The position numbers and the translations under genes were made by a program. From Bradyrhizobium sp. CB1650 (GTDB lineage Bacteria > Pseudomonadota > Alphaproteobacteria > Rhizobiales > Xanthobacteraceae), in the NCBI RefSeq assembly GCF_029761915.1, contig NZ_CP121695.1:1240001-1304000 (forward strand): a DNA stretch of 64,000 nucleotides, written 5' to 3'. Shown piece after piece: positions 1-10,275 of the stretch (position 1 is its first letter; each line of letters begins with the position of its first letter). The notes beneath the pieces were generated by a model. The model was not told the origin of the DNA. It did not search any database and saw nothing but the letters and a program-made list of their open reading frames with translations.

Positions 1-1
1 G

Positions 2-313
2 CTGTTCGACAAGCTGCCATCGATCCTGCCGCTGAAAAGCTCGAGCGAGACGATGGACGGCCTGTCGCGGTTGGCGAAGCCGTCGAGCATGGTGTCGGGC
101 CGCGTTGCCTGCCCGGCTTCGGCGAACGGCGCGCCGGACTGCAAGCAGGCCGCTGACCAGCTCTGCCGGAGCAAGGGCTACAGGGACGGCAAGAGCCTGA
201 ACGCCGACTCCGCCGAGAAGTGCTCGGCCAAGGTCCTGATCCCTGGCAGGCAACGCAAACCGGATGACTGCCGCACCGATACTTTCGTGACCAGCGCGCT
301 GTGTCAGAACTAG
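2..313 (+). CDS. Cysteine-containing hypothetical protein, 3' part only
   Basis: The reading frame is open from the first bases of the window and ends at TAG 311-313, so the start lies outside. The visible 103 residues carry five cysteines, including CKQAADQLCRSKGY and DCRTD, a spacing that suggests disulfides in an exported protein. I have a vague memory of similar small secreted proteins in Bradyrhizobium but no function. It lies 35 bp upstream of aspA on the same strand and could be cotranscribed. An internal ATG at 53 exists, but the residues upstream of it look equally coding. Confidence 0.6.
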   Translation: MFDKLPSILPLKSSSETMDGLSRLAKPSSMVSGRVACPASANGAPDCKQAADQLCRSKGYRDGKSLNADSAEKCSAKVLIPGRQRKPDDCRTDTFVTSALCQN

Positions 314-347
314 AGGCCTGACGCCGCGCGAGCAACAAGGAGCGCCC

Positions 348-1750
<1,403 letters not shown>

Positions 1751-1771
1751 TCGTTCATCGCGCCGGGTATC

Positions 1772-1877
1772 AGTCATTCCGGGATGCGCCGATAGACGCA
1801 GGCCCGGAATCCATCGAGCCTCAGCGTGAATGGCGTAATGGATTCCGGGCTCGCGCGTCGCTCACCCCGGAATGACG
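1772..1877. repeat. REP-type double palindrome
   Basis: Two oppositely oriented units with GTCATTCCGGG and CCCGGAATGACG outer arms and GGCCCGGAATCCAT / ATGGATTCCGGGC inner arms form a large inverted repeat just after aspA. A close copy lies at 6607-6715. Such paired palindromes are common intergenic repeats in Bradyrhizobium. Confidence 0.75.
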
Positions 1878-2041
1878 AAAGGGGAATTGAAGCGAATGTG
1901 CTGAGTGAATTCCGTGCCTTGGAATTGCGGTAGGGCCGTCCTTCAGCGGCGTGAAAACGCAATACTTGACAGTGGAAAGATTGCCTTGTTGGTATGGCCG
2001 CCAAAGCTTCGATGTGTCCGCCAATAGAGGATCGTTTCGCC

Positions 2042-3010
2042 ATGTCCATGCCCGCCTTGTTCAAGGGGCGCCTCTCGATCCCCGTGATCGGTTCGCCGCT
2101 CTTCATCATCTCGGTGCCGGATCTCGTGATCGCGCAGTGCAAGGCGGGTGTGGTCGGCTCGTTTCCGGCGTTGAACGCGCGTCCGCCGGAACTGCTCGAC
2201 GAGTGGCTGGCGCGGATCACCGAAGAACTCGCGGCCTATGACCGCGCCCATCCCGACCGGCCTTCGGCGCCCTTCGCGGTCAATCAGATCGTGCACAAGT
2301 CGAACAACCGGCTCGATCACGACATGCAGCTCTGCGCCAAGTACAAGGTGCCGATGATCATCTCCTCGCTCGGCGCGCGCGAAGAATTGAACCAGGCCGT
2401 GCACGGCTGGGGCGGCATCGTCTTCCACGACGTGATCAACCAGAAGTTCGCGCACAAGGCGATCGAGAAGGGCGCCGACGGTCTGATCCTGGTCGCGGCC
2501 GGCGCCGGCGGCCATGCCGGCACCATCTCGCCGCTCGCCTTCGTTGCAGAGACACGAAAGTGGTTCGACGGCCCGATCGCGCTATCGGGTGCGATCGGCA
2601 ACGGCAAGGCGATCCGCGCCGCGCGCATTCTCGGCGCCGACTTCGCCTATATCGGTTCGGCCTTCATCGCCACGCAGGAGGCCAACGCGGTCGAGCGCTA
2701 CAAGGAGATGATCGCAGGCTCGACGGCCGACGACATCGTCTATTCTAACCTCTTTACCGGCGTGCACGGCAACTATCTGAAGCCGTCGATCCTCGCCGCC
2801 GGCATGGATCCGGAAAACCTGCCGACCTCGGATCCCACCAAGATGAACTTCGGCACCGACGCCTCCGGCGAGCGCGCCAAGCCGAAGGCCTGGAAGGAGA
2901 TCTGGGGCTCCGGCCAGGGCATCGGCAGCATCGAGAAGGTCGTGCCCGCCGCCGAACTGATCGCGCGCTTCAAGAAGGAATACGACGAGGCGATCGATCC
3001 GCCGTTGTGA
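2042..3010 (+). CDS. Nitronate monooxygenase-like flavoprotein
   Basis: This is a TIM-barrel FMN protein of the 2-nitropropane dioxygenase/nitronate monooxygenase family, which oxidises alkyl nitronates. It shows the N-terminal GRLSIPVIGSPL and FPALNARP segments, the GGHAG turn expected near the flavin (AAGAGGHAGT), and the phosphate-binding GADFAYIGSAF segment. The start ATG at 2042 is preferred because AGAGGA lies about ten bases upstream. An ATG 48 bp further upstream is in frame but lacks a site and adds a non-homologous extension. Length is 322 residues, normal for the family. A separate role in enoyl reduction (FabK-like) is less likely. Confidence 0.85.
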   Translation: MSMPALFKGRLSIPVIGSPLFIISVPDLVIAQCKAGVVGSFPALNARPPELLDEWLARITEELAAYDRAHPDRPSAPFAVNQIVHKSNNRLDHDMQLCAKYKVPMIISSLGAREELNQAVHGWGGIVFHDVINQKFAHKAIEKGADGLILVAAGAGGHAGTISPLAFVAETRKWFDGPIALSGAIGNGKAIRAARILGADFAYIGSAFIATQEANAVERYKEMIAGSTADDIVYSNLFTGVHGNYLKPSILAAGMDPENLPTSDPTKMNFGTDASGERAKPKAWKEIWGSGQGIGSIEKVVPAAELIARFKKEYDEAIDPPL

Positions 3011-3154
3011 TGAATGGCGTCGTTTGGCATCTCTCAATCCTCGTGGTCACCAGTCTCGCGCCACAACCGCTCCCAGGTGTAGTGCGACCTGGCTTTCGCC
3101 AGGACGACGAGCCGTTTGAGCAGCGACCACTCACGCCAACAGAGACATGAAACG

Positions 3155-3928
3155 ATGACTGCGATCTACCGTGTTGACGGCAACAACGTCGTCACCAGCC
3201 CGGATGCCGCCGGTCCCTGGGACCGGCGCATGCAGCACGGCTCGGCGCCGGCTTCGCTCGTGACCTGGGCGGCCGAACGCATCCCGACGCAGGTCGCGAT
3301 GGACATCGCGCGCATCACCATCGACCTGATGCGCCCGGTGCCGGTGGCGCCGCTTACCATCGCGACCGAAGTGTTGCGCGAAGGGCGCAAGATCCAGCTT
3401 TGCGGAGTCAAATTGCTTGCCGATGGCGTTCAGGTCGTCGGCGCGACCGTGCTCAAGATCAAGCGACAGGCGCTGACGCTGCCCGACGACATCAAGGAGC
3501 TTCCAGTCGAGTTGCCGCCGCCGGAAGCTTCGCTCGTCGAGGACGGCCACGCCGCCACCAGCCCGTTTGTGCGATCGGTCTCGATGCGTGCCGCGCGCGG
3601 CCGCTTCGGCCAGGCCGGCGCCGGCGCGATCTGGTTTCGCGTCGACCATCCGCTGATCGAAGGCGAAGCGATCACGCAGGCGATGCGCGCCGTCGTTGCC
3701 GCCGATTTCTCCAACGGCACCGCCTCGACGCTAGATTTCCGCGCCTGGACCTACATCAACGCCGATCTCTCCGTGAGCTTCGCACGCCAGCCGGTCGGCG
3801 AATGGATTTTGCTCGACGGAGAATCCTGGATCGGTGCTGACGGCACGGGGCTTGCGATGTCACGTCTCGCAGACAGGCAAGGTTATTTCGGTCGCGCGGT
3901 GCAGAGTCTCGTGATCGAGAAACGATGA
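3155..3928 (+). CDS. Acyl-CoA thioesterase-like (hotdog) protein
   Basis: The sequence fits the thioesterase-like superfamily related to TesB double-hotdog proteins. Supporting segments are MQHGSAPASLVTWAAERI near the N-terminus, IDLMRPVPVAPLTIATEVLREG in the first hotdog core, and DFSNGTASTLDFRAWTYINADLS in the second. It probably hydrolyses acyl-CoA; the substrate is not readable. The start at 3155 (MTAIYRVDG) is chosen over the upstream frame extension because the latter is non-conserved in character. It is 258 residues long and stands alone downstream of the nitronate monooxygenase gene. Confidence 0.7.
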   Translation: MTAIYRVDGNNVVTSPDAAGPWDRRMQHGSAPASLVTWAAERIPTQVAMDIARITIDLMRPVPVAPLTIATEVLREGRKIQLCGVKLLADGVQVVGATVLKIKRQALTLPDDIKELPVELPPPEASLVEDGHAATSPFVRSVSMRAARGRFGQAGAGAIWFRVDHPLIEGEAITQAMRAVVAADFSNGTASTLDFRAWTYINADLSVSFARQPVGEWILLDGESWIGADGTGLAMSRLADRQGYFGRAVQSLVIEKR

Positions 3929-4061
3929 GCGTGACGGGGCGCACCGCGGTCGCTCCCGAAGCCGCTTGAATCGCAGGCTTCCGCCGCCGCGGAAGGGATG
4001 CCCTGGTCGCGAACCTCTTCTTGTCCGGAGGCCTCTTGTTCGACGCCGGCGTCCTGCCTGT

Positions 4062-4160
4062 TCAACTGCCGTAGACGATCTTGATCTCCCACAGCAGAAC
4101 AATGATAGCCGTGATCAACGTGACCGCAGCCAACGCACTTTCCAAGGAAGCGACTCTCAT
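4062..4160 (-). CDS. Small single-span membrane protein (32 aa)
   Basis: The minus strand reads MRVASLESALAAVTLITAII followed by VLLWEIKIVYGS and a stop. Residues 5-24 form a single hydrophobic helix. The start ATG is preceded by GGAG with six bases between, an excellent ribosome binding site. I know no function. The combination of a good start signal and a clean hydrophobic segment makes this a plausible real small protein rather than chance. Confidence 0.5.
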   Translation of the reverse strand: MRVASLESALAAVTLITAIIVLLWEIKIVYGS

Positions 4161-4453
4161 CTGATACTCCGCTTCCCAGCCCCGTTAGCGGTCTAGTTGA
4201 TTCGTTGATTCGCCTGCAATTGCGCGGGCATCGGGCTCTCACACTCCATCGCGCGTTGTTGTTTGGAGGCCACAACAACACCGTAAAATCCCGGGTGGGG
4301 ACGCCGATATGCGCCGGCGTTTCGCGTGGCGCGTGTGTTCGAAGTCCGGGTTCTCAATCAGGACGATTATCCCGGCATCTGCTCCGTTGATGATCTCGCC
4401 GCGCATACGTTCGCGGAATATCGCGAGGCGGGCGGGGGATAGCTCGTGAAGCT
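4161..4453. other. Intergenic stretch with no supported gene
   Basis: No reading frame here has a convincing start, codon pattern or recognisable product. The minus strand has short coding-like segments, for example FRERMRGEIINGADAGIIVL, interrupted by frame changes, so a decayed gene is possible but not demonstrable. Confidence 0.4.
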
Positions 4454-4537
4454 CGTCATGCCCGGGCTTGTCCCGGGCATCCACGTACATCGTGTCGCCG
4501 GAAGGCGTGGATGGCCGGGTCGAGCCCGGCCATGACG
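4454..4537. repeat. REP-type double palindrome, second variant
   Basis: Two palindromes with CGTCATGCCCGGGCTT...CCCGGGCAT and ATGGCCGGGTCGAGCCCGGCCATGACG-type arms face each other. This variant (CATGACG ends) differs from those at 1772 and 6607 (AATGACG ends). Confidence 0.75.
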
Positions 4538-4685
4538 ATGTGGATACGTCAGTGCGCCCAACGCGCCGCTGGCCCCCTCACGGTTAATCCCGCACTCCTG
4601 CGCTTCGCCGCATTTAACGGCGGATTAACCATCGCCCGCCAAGAATCCCCTCAAGGCCGCCAAGCAGGACCGAGAGGGACAGGCG

Positions 4686-4925
4686 ATGGACTTCGATTTT
4701 CTGAACAGCAAGACGTCGGCTTCGATGGATGAAATCCGCGTCCGCGTGGCCCATGCACTCGCCCGTCATCCGTTGTGCCGCAACGTGCGCTTCGATATCG
4801 TCAGCGTCCCCCGCACCCGCCGGGGTGGCAACTGGACGGTGACGCTGCAATCGGTCGAGCCGCACGCCGTCTGGGAGGCCTCCGAGATCGTCGCCGACAT
4901 CCAGGACGCCTATATCTTGCGGTAG
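4686..4925 (+). CDS. Conserved small hypothetical protein
   Basis: This is a 79-residue soluble protein with the run VRVAHALARHPLCRNVRFDI and a C-terminal segment WEASEIVADIQDAYILR. It is preceded by GAGAGGGACAGGCG ahead of ATG, a good ribosome binding site. There is no signal peptide or membrane segment, and I do not recognise a named domain. Its reading frame is much better supported than the antisense frames over the same DNA. Confidence 0.65.
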   Translation: MDFDFLNSKTSASMDEIRVRVAHALARHPLCRNVRFDIVSVPRTRRGGNWTVTLQSVEPHAVWEASEIVADIQDAYILR

Positions 4926-5066
4926 CTGCCTGATATCATTGAACTTTCCGGCCGGTGTCACCGTCGTCCCGGCGAATTCCCCCGTGGGGGCACCGTTAGG
5001 CCTTAATTACCGCCCAGTTTCCGGGCAGGGATCACGTGGACTTGAAAGCCGGACGCGGAGAGACGT

Positions 5067-5780
5067 TTGTCCAAAGCCATCACCATCGTCGCGCTGACCT
5101 GCCTCCTCGTCCTCGGCGCCGCCACCACCGCCATTCTCGGCCGCGACAGCGTACCCAGCGTCAGCGCCGAGTTGATCACGCAGGCCCCGCCGCCGAAGCC
5201 GCTCGCCGCCAACCGCGCCGCCAAAGCCGACCGCCTGGTGCCGACGCTGGCGCTCGCCTCGGCTGCGATCGAGCCGTTGCAAACGCAAACTCAAATGCCA
5301 GCGCTGACCGAGCCGCTCCGCCAAGCCTTCGCCGCGGCGACGCCGTCCGACTTCCCGATGCCCAAAGCCAACGCGTCCGAAGCGCCGGCTGCCGAAGCGC
5401 CCGCCGCAAACGTGCCGGCGCATGCCGTCGAGGGTCCGACCAAGCCGAAGGTGGCGAAGCCGCAACCGCAAAAAGCCTATTCGCTGCTCTCCGACGTGCA
5501 GATCTCCGGCATCAAGGACCGTTTGAAGCTGTCGTCCTCGCAGGAATATTACTGGCCGTCGGTCGAAACTGCGCTGCGCAACGTCGCCCGCAAGATCCAG
5601 GCAAACAAGCTCTCGAATCCGAATGCGCCGGGCATGCCGATCGATCCGGATTGCGATGAGATCCAGCAGTTGAAGTCGGCCGCGATGCCGCTGCTGTTCC
5701 AGTTGCGCGACGATCAGAAAGAGGAAGTGCGCAAGCTTGCCCGCATCATCGGGCTGGAAAAGGTCGCGCAGCAGATCTGA
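5067..5780 (+). CDS. Exported protein with C-terminal helical LTXXQ-like region
   Basis: The start is TTG at 5067, preceded by GCGGAGAGACG. Residues 4-22 form a hydrophobic signal or anchor (ITIVALTCLLVLGAATTAIL). An Ala/Pro-rich linker follows. The C-terminal 90 residues are a compact helical domain starting SLLSDVQISGIKDRLKLSSS, with a single Cys in DPDCDEI and ending RKLARIIGLEKVAQQI. This layout resembles periplasmic Spy/CpxP-like proteins, but the LTxxQ motifs are not clearly present. Location is probably periplasmic; function is unknown. Confidence 0.65.
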   Translation: MSKAITIVALTCLLVLGAATTAILGRDSVPSVSAELITQAPPPKPLAANRAAKADRLVPTLALASAAIEPLQTQTQMPALTEPLRQAFAAATPSDFPMPKANASEAPAAEAPAANVPAHAVEGPTKPKVAKPQPQKAYSLLSDVQISGIKDRLKLSSSQEYYWPSVETALRNVARKIQANKLSNPNAPGMPIDPDCDEIQQLKSAAMPLLFQLRDDQKEEVRKLARIIGLEKVAQQI

Positions 5781-5870
5781 CGCGCGGGTTCCCTCGGGTA
5801 TCGCGCTTCTCCTTTCAGGAACATCCGCCAAACCCCACGCGTTGCTCGCTCCAAAAGAGGGAGTGGATCG

Positions 5871-6554
5871 ATGCGCGCCTCGACAGCCTATTTCGTCGGT
5901 GCCGGAACCATCATTGCTGCCATCGCCATTGGTCTCGGCGGTGGCATCCTCGCGGGCAATGTCATGAATCCGATCGCGCCCAAGCAGGGCCCGGACACGG
6001 CCAGGGAGCGGCGCGCTGAGTCCGTTCCCGCGACCAACGCGCCGTCCGAACGCATCCAATATCTCACCGGCTCGCAGGCGTTCGGCGCCGTGGTCGCCGC
6101 GCCCACGCAGGACCAAGCCAAGTCGGAAGCGAAATCCGACGTGAAGCCGGAAGCGCAGACCACCCAAGCCAACGCTGAAGCTACGGCGCCGGCACCGCCG
6201 CAGAAGAACGTTGCAGCCGAAGAGCGGAAGCGGGCGCCGACGTTGCAGGCAGCCAAGCCCGCCGAGCAACAGGCATCGACCGAGCCGGCATTCTCGCCTG
6301 AAAACGCCAATGCCAAGGCCAAGGATTCTGATGTGAAGCGCACCGCTTCCGAACGGCGCCGCGCGGAACGGCACGAGCGCTGGGCCGAGCGGCACCGCAA
6401 TCAATTGCGCGATTCACGAGACATGCGTGACCGCCCCGACTGGGACGATGTCGCGCGCAGCATTCGCGAGGATGCCGACGCCCGCGACCTCGCCGCGCGC
6501 CCGCGCGGCGGCTTCCCGCGGATCAGGCTGTTTGGGGCGGATGACGACGACTAG
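5871..6554 (+). CDS. Membrane-anchored low-complexity hypothetical protein
   Basis: Residues 7-29 form a hydrophobic, glycine-rich helix (YFVGAGTIIAAIAIGLGGGI). The rest is Ala/Lys/Glu-rich with a strongly basic, Arg/His-rich segment near residues 160-195 (RRRAERHERWAERHRNQLRD) and an acidic end (GADDDD). It is probably anchored in the inner membrane with an extended tail. AGAGGGAGTGGATCG before ATG is a good ribosome binding site. It follows the previous gene at 90 bp and may share a transcript. No known domain is seen. Confidence 0.6.
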   Translation: MRASTAYFVGAGTIIAAIAIGLGGGILAGNVMNPIAPKQGPDTARERRAESVPATNAPSERIQYLTGSQAFGAVVAAPTQDQAKSEAKSDVKPEAQTTQANAEATAPAPPQKNVAAEERKRAPTLQAAKPAEQQASTEPAFSPENANAKAKDSDVKRTASERRRAERHERWAERHRNQLRDSRDMRDRPDWDDVARSIREDADARDLAARPRGGFPRIRLFGADDDD

Positions 6555-6606
6555 GACGGTAGCCTCGGTGGCGAGCGATGGCGAGACCTACGTTTCAGAC
6601 CCAGCT

Positions 6607-6715
6607 CGTCATTCCGGGATGCGTGCGCAGCACGCAGGCCCGGAATCCACTCATCAACTCGTAACGTGGCGAAACGGATTCCGGGCTCGCGCCGTCGGCG
6701 CGCTCCGGAATGACG
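6607..6715. repeat. REP-type double palindrome
   Basis: This has the same architecture as the element at 1772-1877: CGTCATTCCGGGATGCG at one end, GCTCCGGAATGACGG at the other, with GGCCCGGAATCC and GGATTCCGGGC between them. Confidence 0.75.
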
Positions 6716-6721
6716 GTGGGA

Positions 6722-6946
6722 TCAACCCCCGTGCGACTCCACGACCTTGCGGCAGGCGTCGGAGAGTTTTGCCTTGTTGTCGCGCAGGCAGGCGTTCATC
6801 TGCGGCGGCTTGCCGACATGTTCGGCGCAGAACTTGCTGGCGTCGCTGCGGCAGGCCATCTGCTCCTGCGGCGTAGGGCCGGATTGCGCCGACGCGGGCA
6901 GGACGACTGTTGCGAGCAGCAGCGCGGCAAGAACCGAAATCTTCAT
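6722..6946 (-). CDS. Small exported cysteine-rich protein
   Basis: This 74-residue protein has a clear signal peptide (MKISVLAALLLATVVLPASA, cleavage after ASA). The mature part contains CRSDASKFCAEH and NACLRDNKAKLSDACRKV, four cysteines arranged as two Cys pairs, typical of small periplasmic cysteine-rich-repeat proteins in rhizobia. GAGGTG lies about eight bases before the start. Function is unknown. It is convergent with the upstream REP element and transcribed alone. Confidence 0.75.
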   Translation of the reverse strand: MKISVLAALLLATVVLPASAQSGPTPQEQMACRSDASKFCAEHVGKPPQMNACLRDNKAKLSDACRKVVESHGG

Positions 6947-7190
6947 AAAACACCTCTTCTCGAATTGTCGTGGTCCGGCTTGAGATCAAGCGGTGCGACC
7001 TTCGCGCGCCGGCGATCGCCGGTCCATGCCATGTTCATGGCGTCGGCTTGCCCGGCTTGACGCGGCAACAACGGCCGCACCCCATCTTCATGGCATGTAT
7101 CGGCGCGCTGTCTTTTGCCATTGAAGCCGCACGTCGGCTGCGAGACCCGGTAATTGCATCGGGACGCCGAACGGGAAGCAGGAGAGCAGG

Positions 7191-7478
7191 ATGTTGAAGA
7201 AGGCAGGAGCGTTGAGCGCCGGGCTGACGATCATGGCGCTGGCCGGTGCGGCGATGGTGTCGCTGGGCACGAGCCCCGCGCAGGCGGTGGTCTATTGCAA
7301 GACTGTCGGCGTGCCCAAGGGCTGCGTGGTGCGGCCGGCCGCGGCCGTGGTTGCACCGGCCGCGCCGGTTGCCGCGGCGGCGGTGGCGACGCCCGGCGTG
7401 GGTGCGCCCGGCGTCGGCGTGCGGGCCGGTACGCCGATGAACCGCGGCGGTCCGGTCAACCGTGTCGGCGTGCGCTGA
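7191..7478 (+). CDS. Small exported Ala/Val/Gly-rich protein
   Basis: The protein is 95 residues with a signal peptide (residues 1-31, ending SPAQA). The mature part starts VVYCKTVGVPKGCVVRP with two cysteines and continues as a low-complexity Ala/Pro/Val/Gly tail. GGAGAGCAGG precedes the ATG. A strong terminator hairpin follows immediately, supporting a monocistronic gene. Confidence 0.7.
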   Translation: MLKKAGALSAGLTIMALAGAAMVSLGTSPAQAVVYCKTVGVPKGCVVRPAAAVVAPAAPVAAAAVATPGVGAPGVGVRAGTPMNRGGPVNRVGVR

Positions 7479-7482
7479 GCCG

Positions 7483-7527
7483 CCCCCTCTCTCCGTGAGC
7501 TCCACACGTTCGGGGAGAGGGCCTTTT
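7483..7527 (+). terminator. Rho-independent terminator
   Basis: An inverted repeat CCTCTCTCC / GGGGAGAGG with an 18-base loop is followed by CCTTTTC. It lies five bases after the stop of the small exported protein and may also serve the converging sensor kinase gene. Confidence 0.65.
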
Positions 7528-9443
7528 CAGCCCGCGGCTGCGTCGCTGTCGGGAAAACGCTGCGGCAATTGCAGCCGCACGCGCGTGCCGGAGGAATCCG
7601 AGCTCAAATTGAGCACCGCCCCGCAGCGTGCAGCACGACTCTTCATGTTGTGCAGGCCCCGCGCCGTCCGGCGTGCGCCCGCCGCCTCGCCATTGTCGGC
7701 CAGCACAAAGCCTTTGCCGTCATCCCCGACGCTGATCACGCCATACGGTTCCCGGCCATCGTCGCGCGTTTCGATGGTGACCGTGATGTGCCGCGCGGCT
7801 GCGTGCTTGACCGCGTTGGTGACGGCTTCGTCCAGGATGCGCACGATCTGAATGACGTGCCATGGCCGCAGCTCCGGGTGCAGCGGCAAGCCTTGCGGCG
7901 TCGCCACGTGCCAGTCGAGCACGATGTCGTGCGGCCGCAATTGCGTCGCCGCGCGCTCGCGCCAGGAGCCGAGCGCGAACATGAGGTCGCCGCCGATGTC
8001 GTCCATGGAATCGATGACGAGGCGAAGATCCTTCAGCGCGGCGCGCGCCGCGTCCGTGATGGTCGCACCTTCATGGCCGCGCTCGGACAGCGCGACGATG
8101 CTGACGAGCTGGCCGCCGAGGCCGTCATGCAGATCGCGCATCAAGCGCGTGCGCTCGTTGGCGAGCGCTGCGGCCCGCGCCCGCTCCTCCTCGCGGGCAA
8201 AGCTCGCCTTCAGCCGCTCCTCGGCCTCGCGCACCCGTGCCACCAACTGGCCGGCAAAGCTGTCGACCTCGTTCAGCGCGCGGGCAAAGCGCCAGGTCAG
8301 GCCCGCACCGATCGCGACCAGCATCGCCGAATAGGACAGGCGCGAGACGAAGATGCGCTCGTTGGACACGATGTCGAACACCGACAGCATGTCGTGAACC
8401 CAGCAGGTCAGCACGATGGTCACCGCGCAGCCGATCGTGAAGCTCGCCGCGTCCTGCCGTCGGATCACCGTGGCGGCGGTCACGCACGCCATCAGGAACA
8501 GGCAGATGCCGACGGTAGGGATGCCGAGCACCAGGAAGAGAATGCGCGGCAGCGGCGGACCCGCGATAAGTCCGACGACGAATATGATCAGCCCCGGTGC
8601 GAACAGGAGCGTGCCGTAACGCGGCCAGCGCCAGGAGAAGAACAGCACGCCGAAAACAACAATCAGGGCGCTCTCGATCGGCGCCGAAGCCAGCAGCACC
8701 GGAGCGAGCCGGAACGACGTCGCCGGAGGCACCGGCGGTGGCAGGAATGCCTGCACCACGCCGAGCACCATCGCGGCCGCCAGCACGCCATAGACCGGCT
8801 CGCGCCGACGCATCAGCCACATGATCGCGAGAATGACGGCGAGGATCGATTGCCAGGCCGAGAACACCACCTGCAGCGTGACGAACAGGAGCGTTCGCGT
8901 CTCATAGGCCGGCCGCAAGGCCTCGTCCGGTCCGACATAGACGGTATCGAGAAAGCCCCTCAGCGGGCCCCATACGAACAGCCGCACGGAGATCTGGTTC
9001 GCCCCGTCGTGCAGCAGCGAGGACGGAATAGCCCCAATCTGCGGCGTGTTACGGTCAGGCCGGTTGGCGTTGGCGTCGCGCCGTGAGTCGAGCACGACGA
9101 CGCCGTTGATGGCGACCTCGACCGCATTGCTGAAGCGCGGCAGGTACACCGACCATCCCGAGGTGGCACCGCTTCTGAAGGTGAATGCGCCGGTGTAAAA
9201 TGGCGGGTCCTGCAGGGAATAGCGCGACGACGTGAAATGCGGCAGCGTCACCGTGCGGTTCGTGCCGTCCTCCCACTGCGAAAATTCGCTCACGGCAAAA
9301 TCGTCGGCGTCAGTCGGCTGGAGCAGCCGCAACCCGAGGATGGTGGCGATCACAATCAGCGCCTGGAGCAGCAGGTAAGGCACGAGGCGCGAGGTCCGCA
9401 GCCGCGTGCGCGTGACCACTGCCTTCGCCGCAACCTCGCTCAC
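7527..9443 (-). CDS. Sensor histidine kinase, 7TM-DISM type, HisKA_3 family
   Basis: The 638-residue membrane kinase has one N-terminal membrane helix (about residues 20-41) and an extracytoplasmic beta-sandwich (about 60-175, with GWSVYLPRFSNAVEVAINGV). Several membrane helices follow (about 185-390) in the arrangement of 7TMR-DISM receptors, then a short coiled coil. The NarL-family dimerisation/phosphoacceptor motif MRDLHDGLGGQ has its His at 439, and the ATPase domain has an N-box (LDEAVTNAVKHA) and a glycine loop (VGDDGKGFVL). The gene overlaps the downstream-named regulator gene by four bases (ATGA), so the two form a cognate pair. The extracellular signal is unknown. Confidence 0.85.
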   Translation of the reverse strand: MSEVAAKAVVTRTRLRTSRLVPYLLLQALIVIATILGLRLLQPTDADDFAVSEFSQWEDGTNRTVTLPHFTSSRYSLQDPPFYTGAFTFRSGATSGWSVYLPRFSNAVEVAINGVVVLDSRRDANANRPDRNTPQIGAIPSSLLHDGANQISVRLFVWGPLRGFLDTVYVGPDEALRPAYETRTLLFVTLQVVFSAWQSILAVILAIMWLMRRREPVYGVLAAAMVLGVVQAFLPPPVPPATSFRLAPVLLASAPIESALIVVFGVLFFSWRWPRYGTLLFAPGLIIFVVGLIAGPPLPRILFLVLGIPTVGICLFLMACVTAATVIRRQDAASFTIGCAVTIVLTCWVHDMLSVFDIVSNERIFVSRLSYSAMLVAIGAGLTWRFARALNEVDSFAGQLVARVREAEERLKASFAREEERARAAALANERTRLMRDLHDGLGGQLVSIVALSERGHEGATITDAARAALKDLRLVIDSMDDIGGDLMFALGSWRERAATQLRPHDIVLDWHVATPQGLPLHPELRPWHVIQIVRILDEAVTNAVKHAAARHITVTIETRDDGREPYGVISVGDDGKGFVLADNGEAAGARRTARGLHNMKSRAARCGAVLNLSSDSSGTRVRLQLPQRFPDSDAAAG

Positions 9444-10123
9444 AGCTTGATCAGGCCCTGCTGCACCGCCTCGAACACCGCTTCGCTGCGCGTGTGCACC
9501 TCGAGCTTGCGATAGATGTTCTTGATGTGGCCGGGCACGGTCTGCCGCGACAGGCCGAGATGGCTCGCGATCTCGGCGTAGCTGAAACCCTTGGCGATGC
9601 CCCAGAGGATGTCGATCTCGCGCGGGGTGAGCTTTGCGGTGTTGAGCATCGGACCCGGCGGCGGCTCGGCCGAGCCTTGCGCGCTACCTTGCGTTCTGCG
9701 CACGATGAAGCGCGCGATCGATGCCGAGATCGGTGAATGCCCGGCGACGAGCTCGCGCACGGTGGTCGCGATGTCGGAGGGGAAGGCGTCCTTCAGGAGG
9801 TAGCCAGTGGCGCCGACGGTGATCGCCGAGATCACGCTCTCCTCGTCCCCGAGGGCCGAGATCACCATGATCTCGGTGTCCGGGAATCGCTGCCGCGTCT
9901 CGCGGATCAGCTCGACGCCATGGCCGTCGGGCAGGCGCAGATCGGTCAGCAGCACGCGCGGCGCGGCGTCGCCGAGTGCGCTGCGGGCCTCGCCCAGCGT
10001 GCCGGCGGTGCGCACCTCGTAGCCGGCTTTGACCAGCGCGTCCTGGAGCCGCCAGCAGGTCGGCGCGTCGTCCTCGACGAGGAGGATGGCGATGGCCTCA
10101 CCCGTCTCGCCCCGTTCGGTCAT
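9440..10123 (-). CDS. LuxR/NarL-family response regulator
   Basis: The receiver domain (about residues 11-125) has the acidic pocket ED at 17-18, the phosphoacceptor Asp61 in LLTDLRLPDG and a conserved Lys in TGYLLKDAF. The C-terminal LuxR HTH reads LTPREIDILWGIAKGFSYAE and then SRQTVPGHIKNIYRKL. Two in-frame ATGs at 10129 and 10123 both give good starts; the longer frame back to 10279 is unlikely. The gene overlaps the sensor kinase start by four bases and is transcribed first, so this is the regulator of that kinase. Confidence 0.85.
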   Translation of the reverse strand: MTERGETGEAIAILLVEDDAPTCWRLQDALVKAGYEVRTAGTLGEARSALGDAAPRVLLTDLRLPDGHGVELIRETRQRFPDTEIMVISALGDEESVISAITVGATGYLLKDAFPSDIATTVRELVAGHSPISASIARFIVRRTQGSAQGSAEPPPGPMLNTAKLTPREIDILWGIAKGFSYAEIASHLGLSRQTVPGHIKNIYRKLEVHTRSEAVFEAVQQGLIKL

Positions 10124-10275
10124 GATCATCGTCCCGCACCGCGTGTCCCCCGCGGCGCAAGTCAGCTTAGCCGCCGTGCGGACTGCGCGACACCCATAAT
10201 CATGGGGGCGGGGAAAACCTCGTGGCGTCGTGCTGGACCAGACAGGACCAGCCTCATCGGCCGTGGCTTGCGACG

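Noticed and set aside
5007..6404. Minus-strand open frame of 465 codons
   Set aside because: It is antisense to two plus-strand genes with signal or anchor segments and good ribosome sites. Arg/Gly-rich composition is typical of antisense frames in GC-rich DNA.
7569..9086. Plus-strand frame of 505 codons
   Set aside because: It is the complement of the sensor kinase, whose catalytic motifs are all in place. The plus frame is Arg/His/Gln-rich with no domain.
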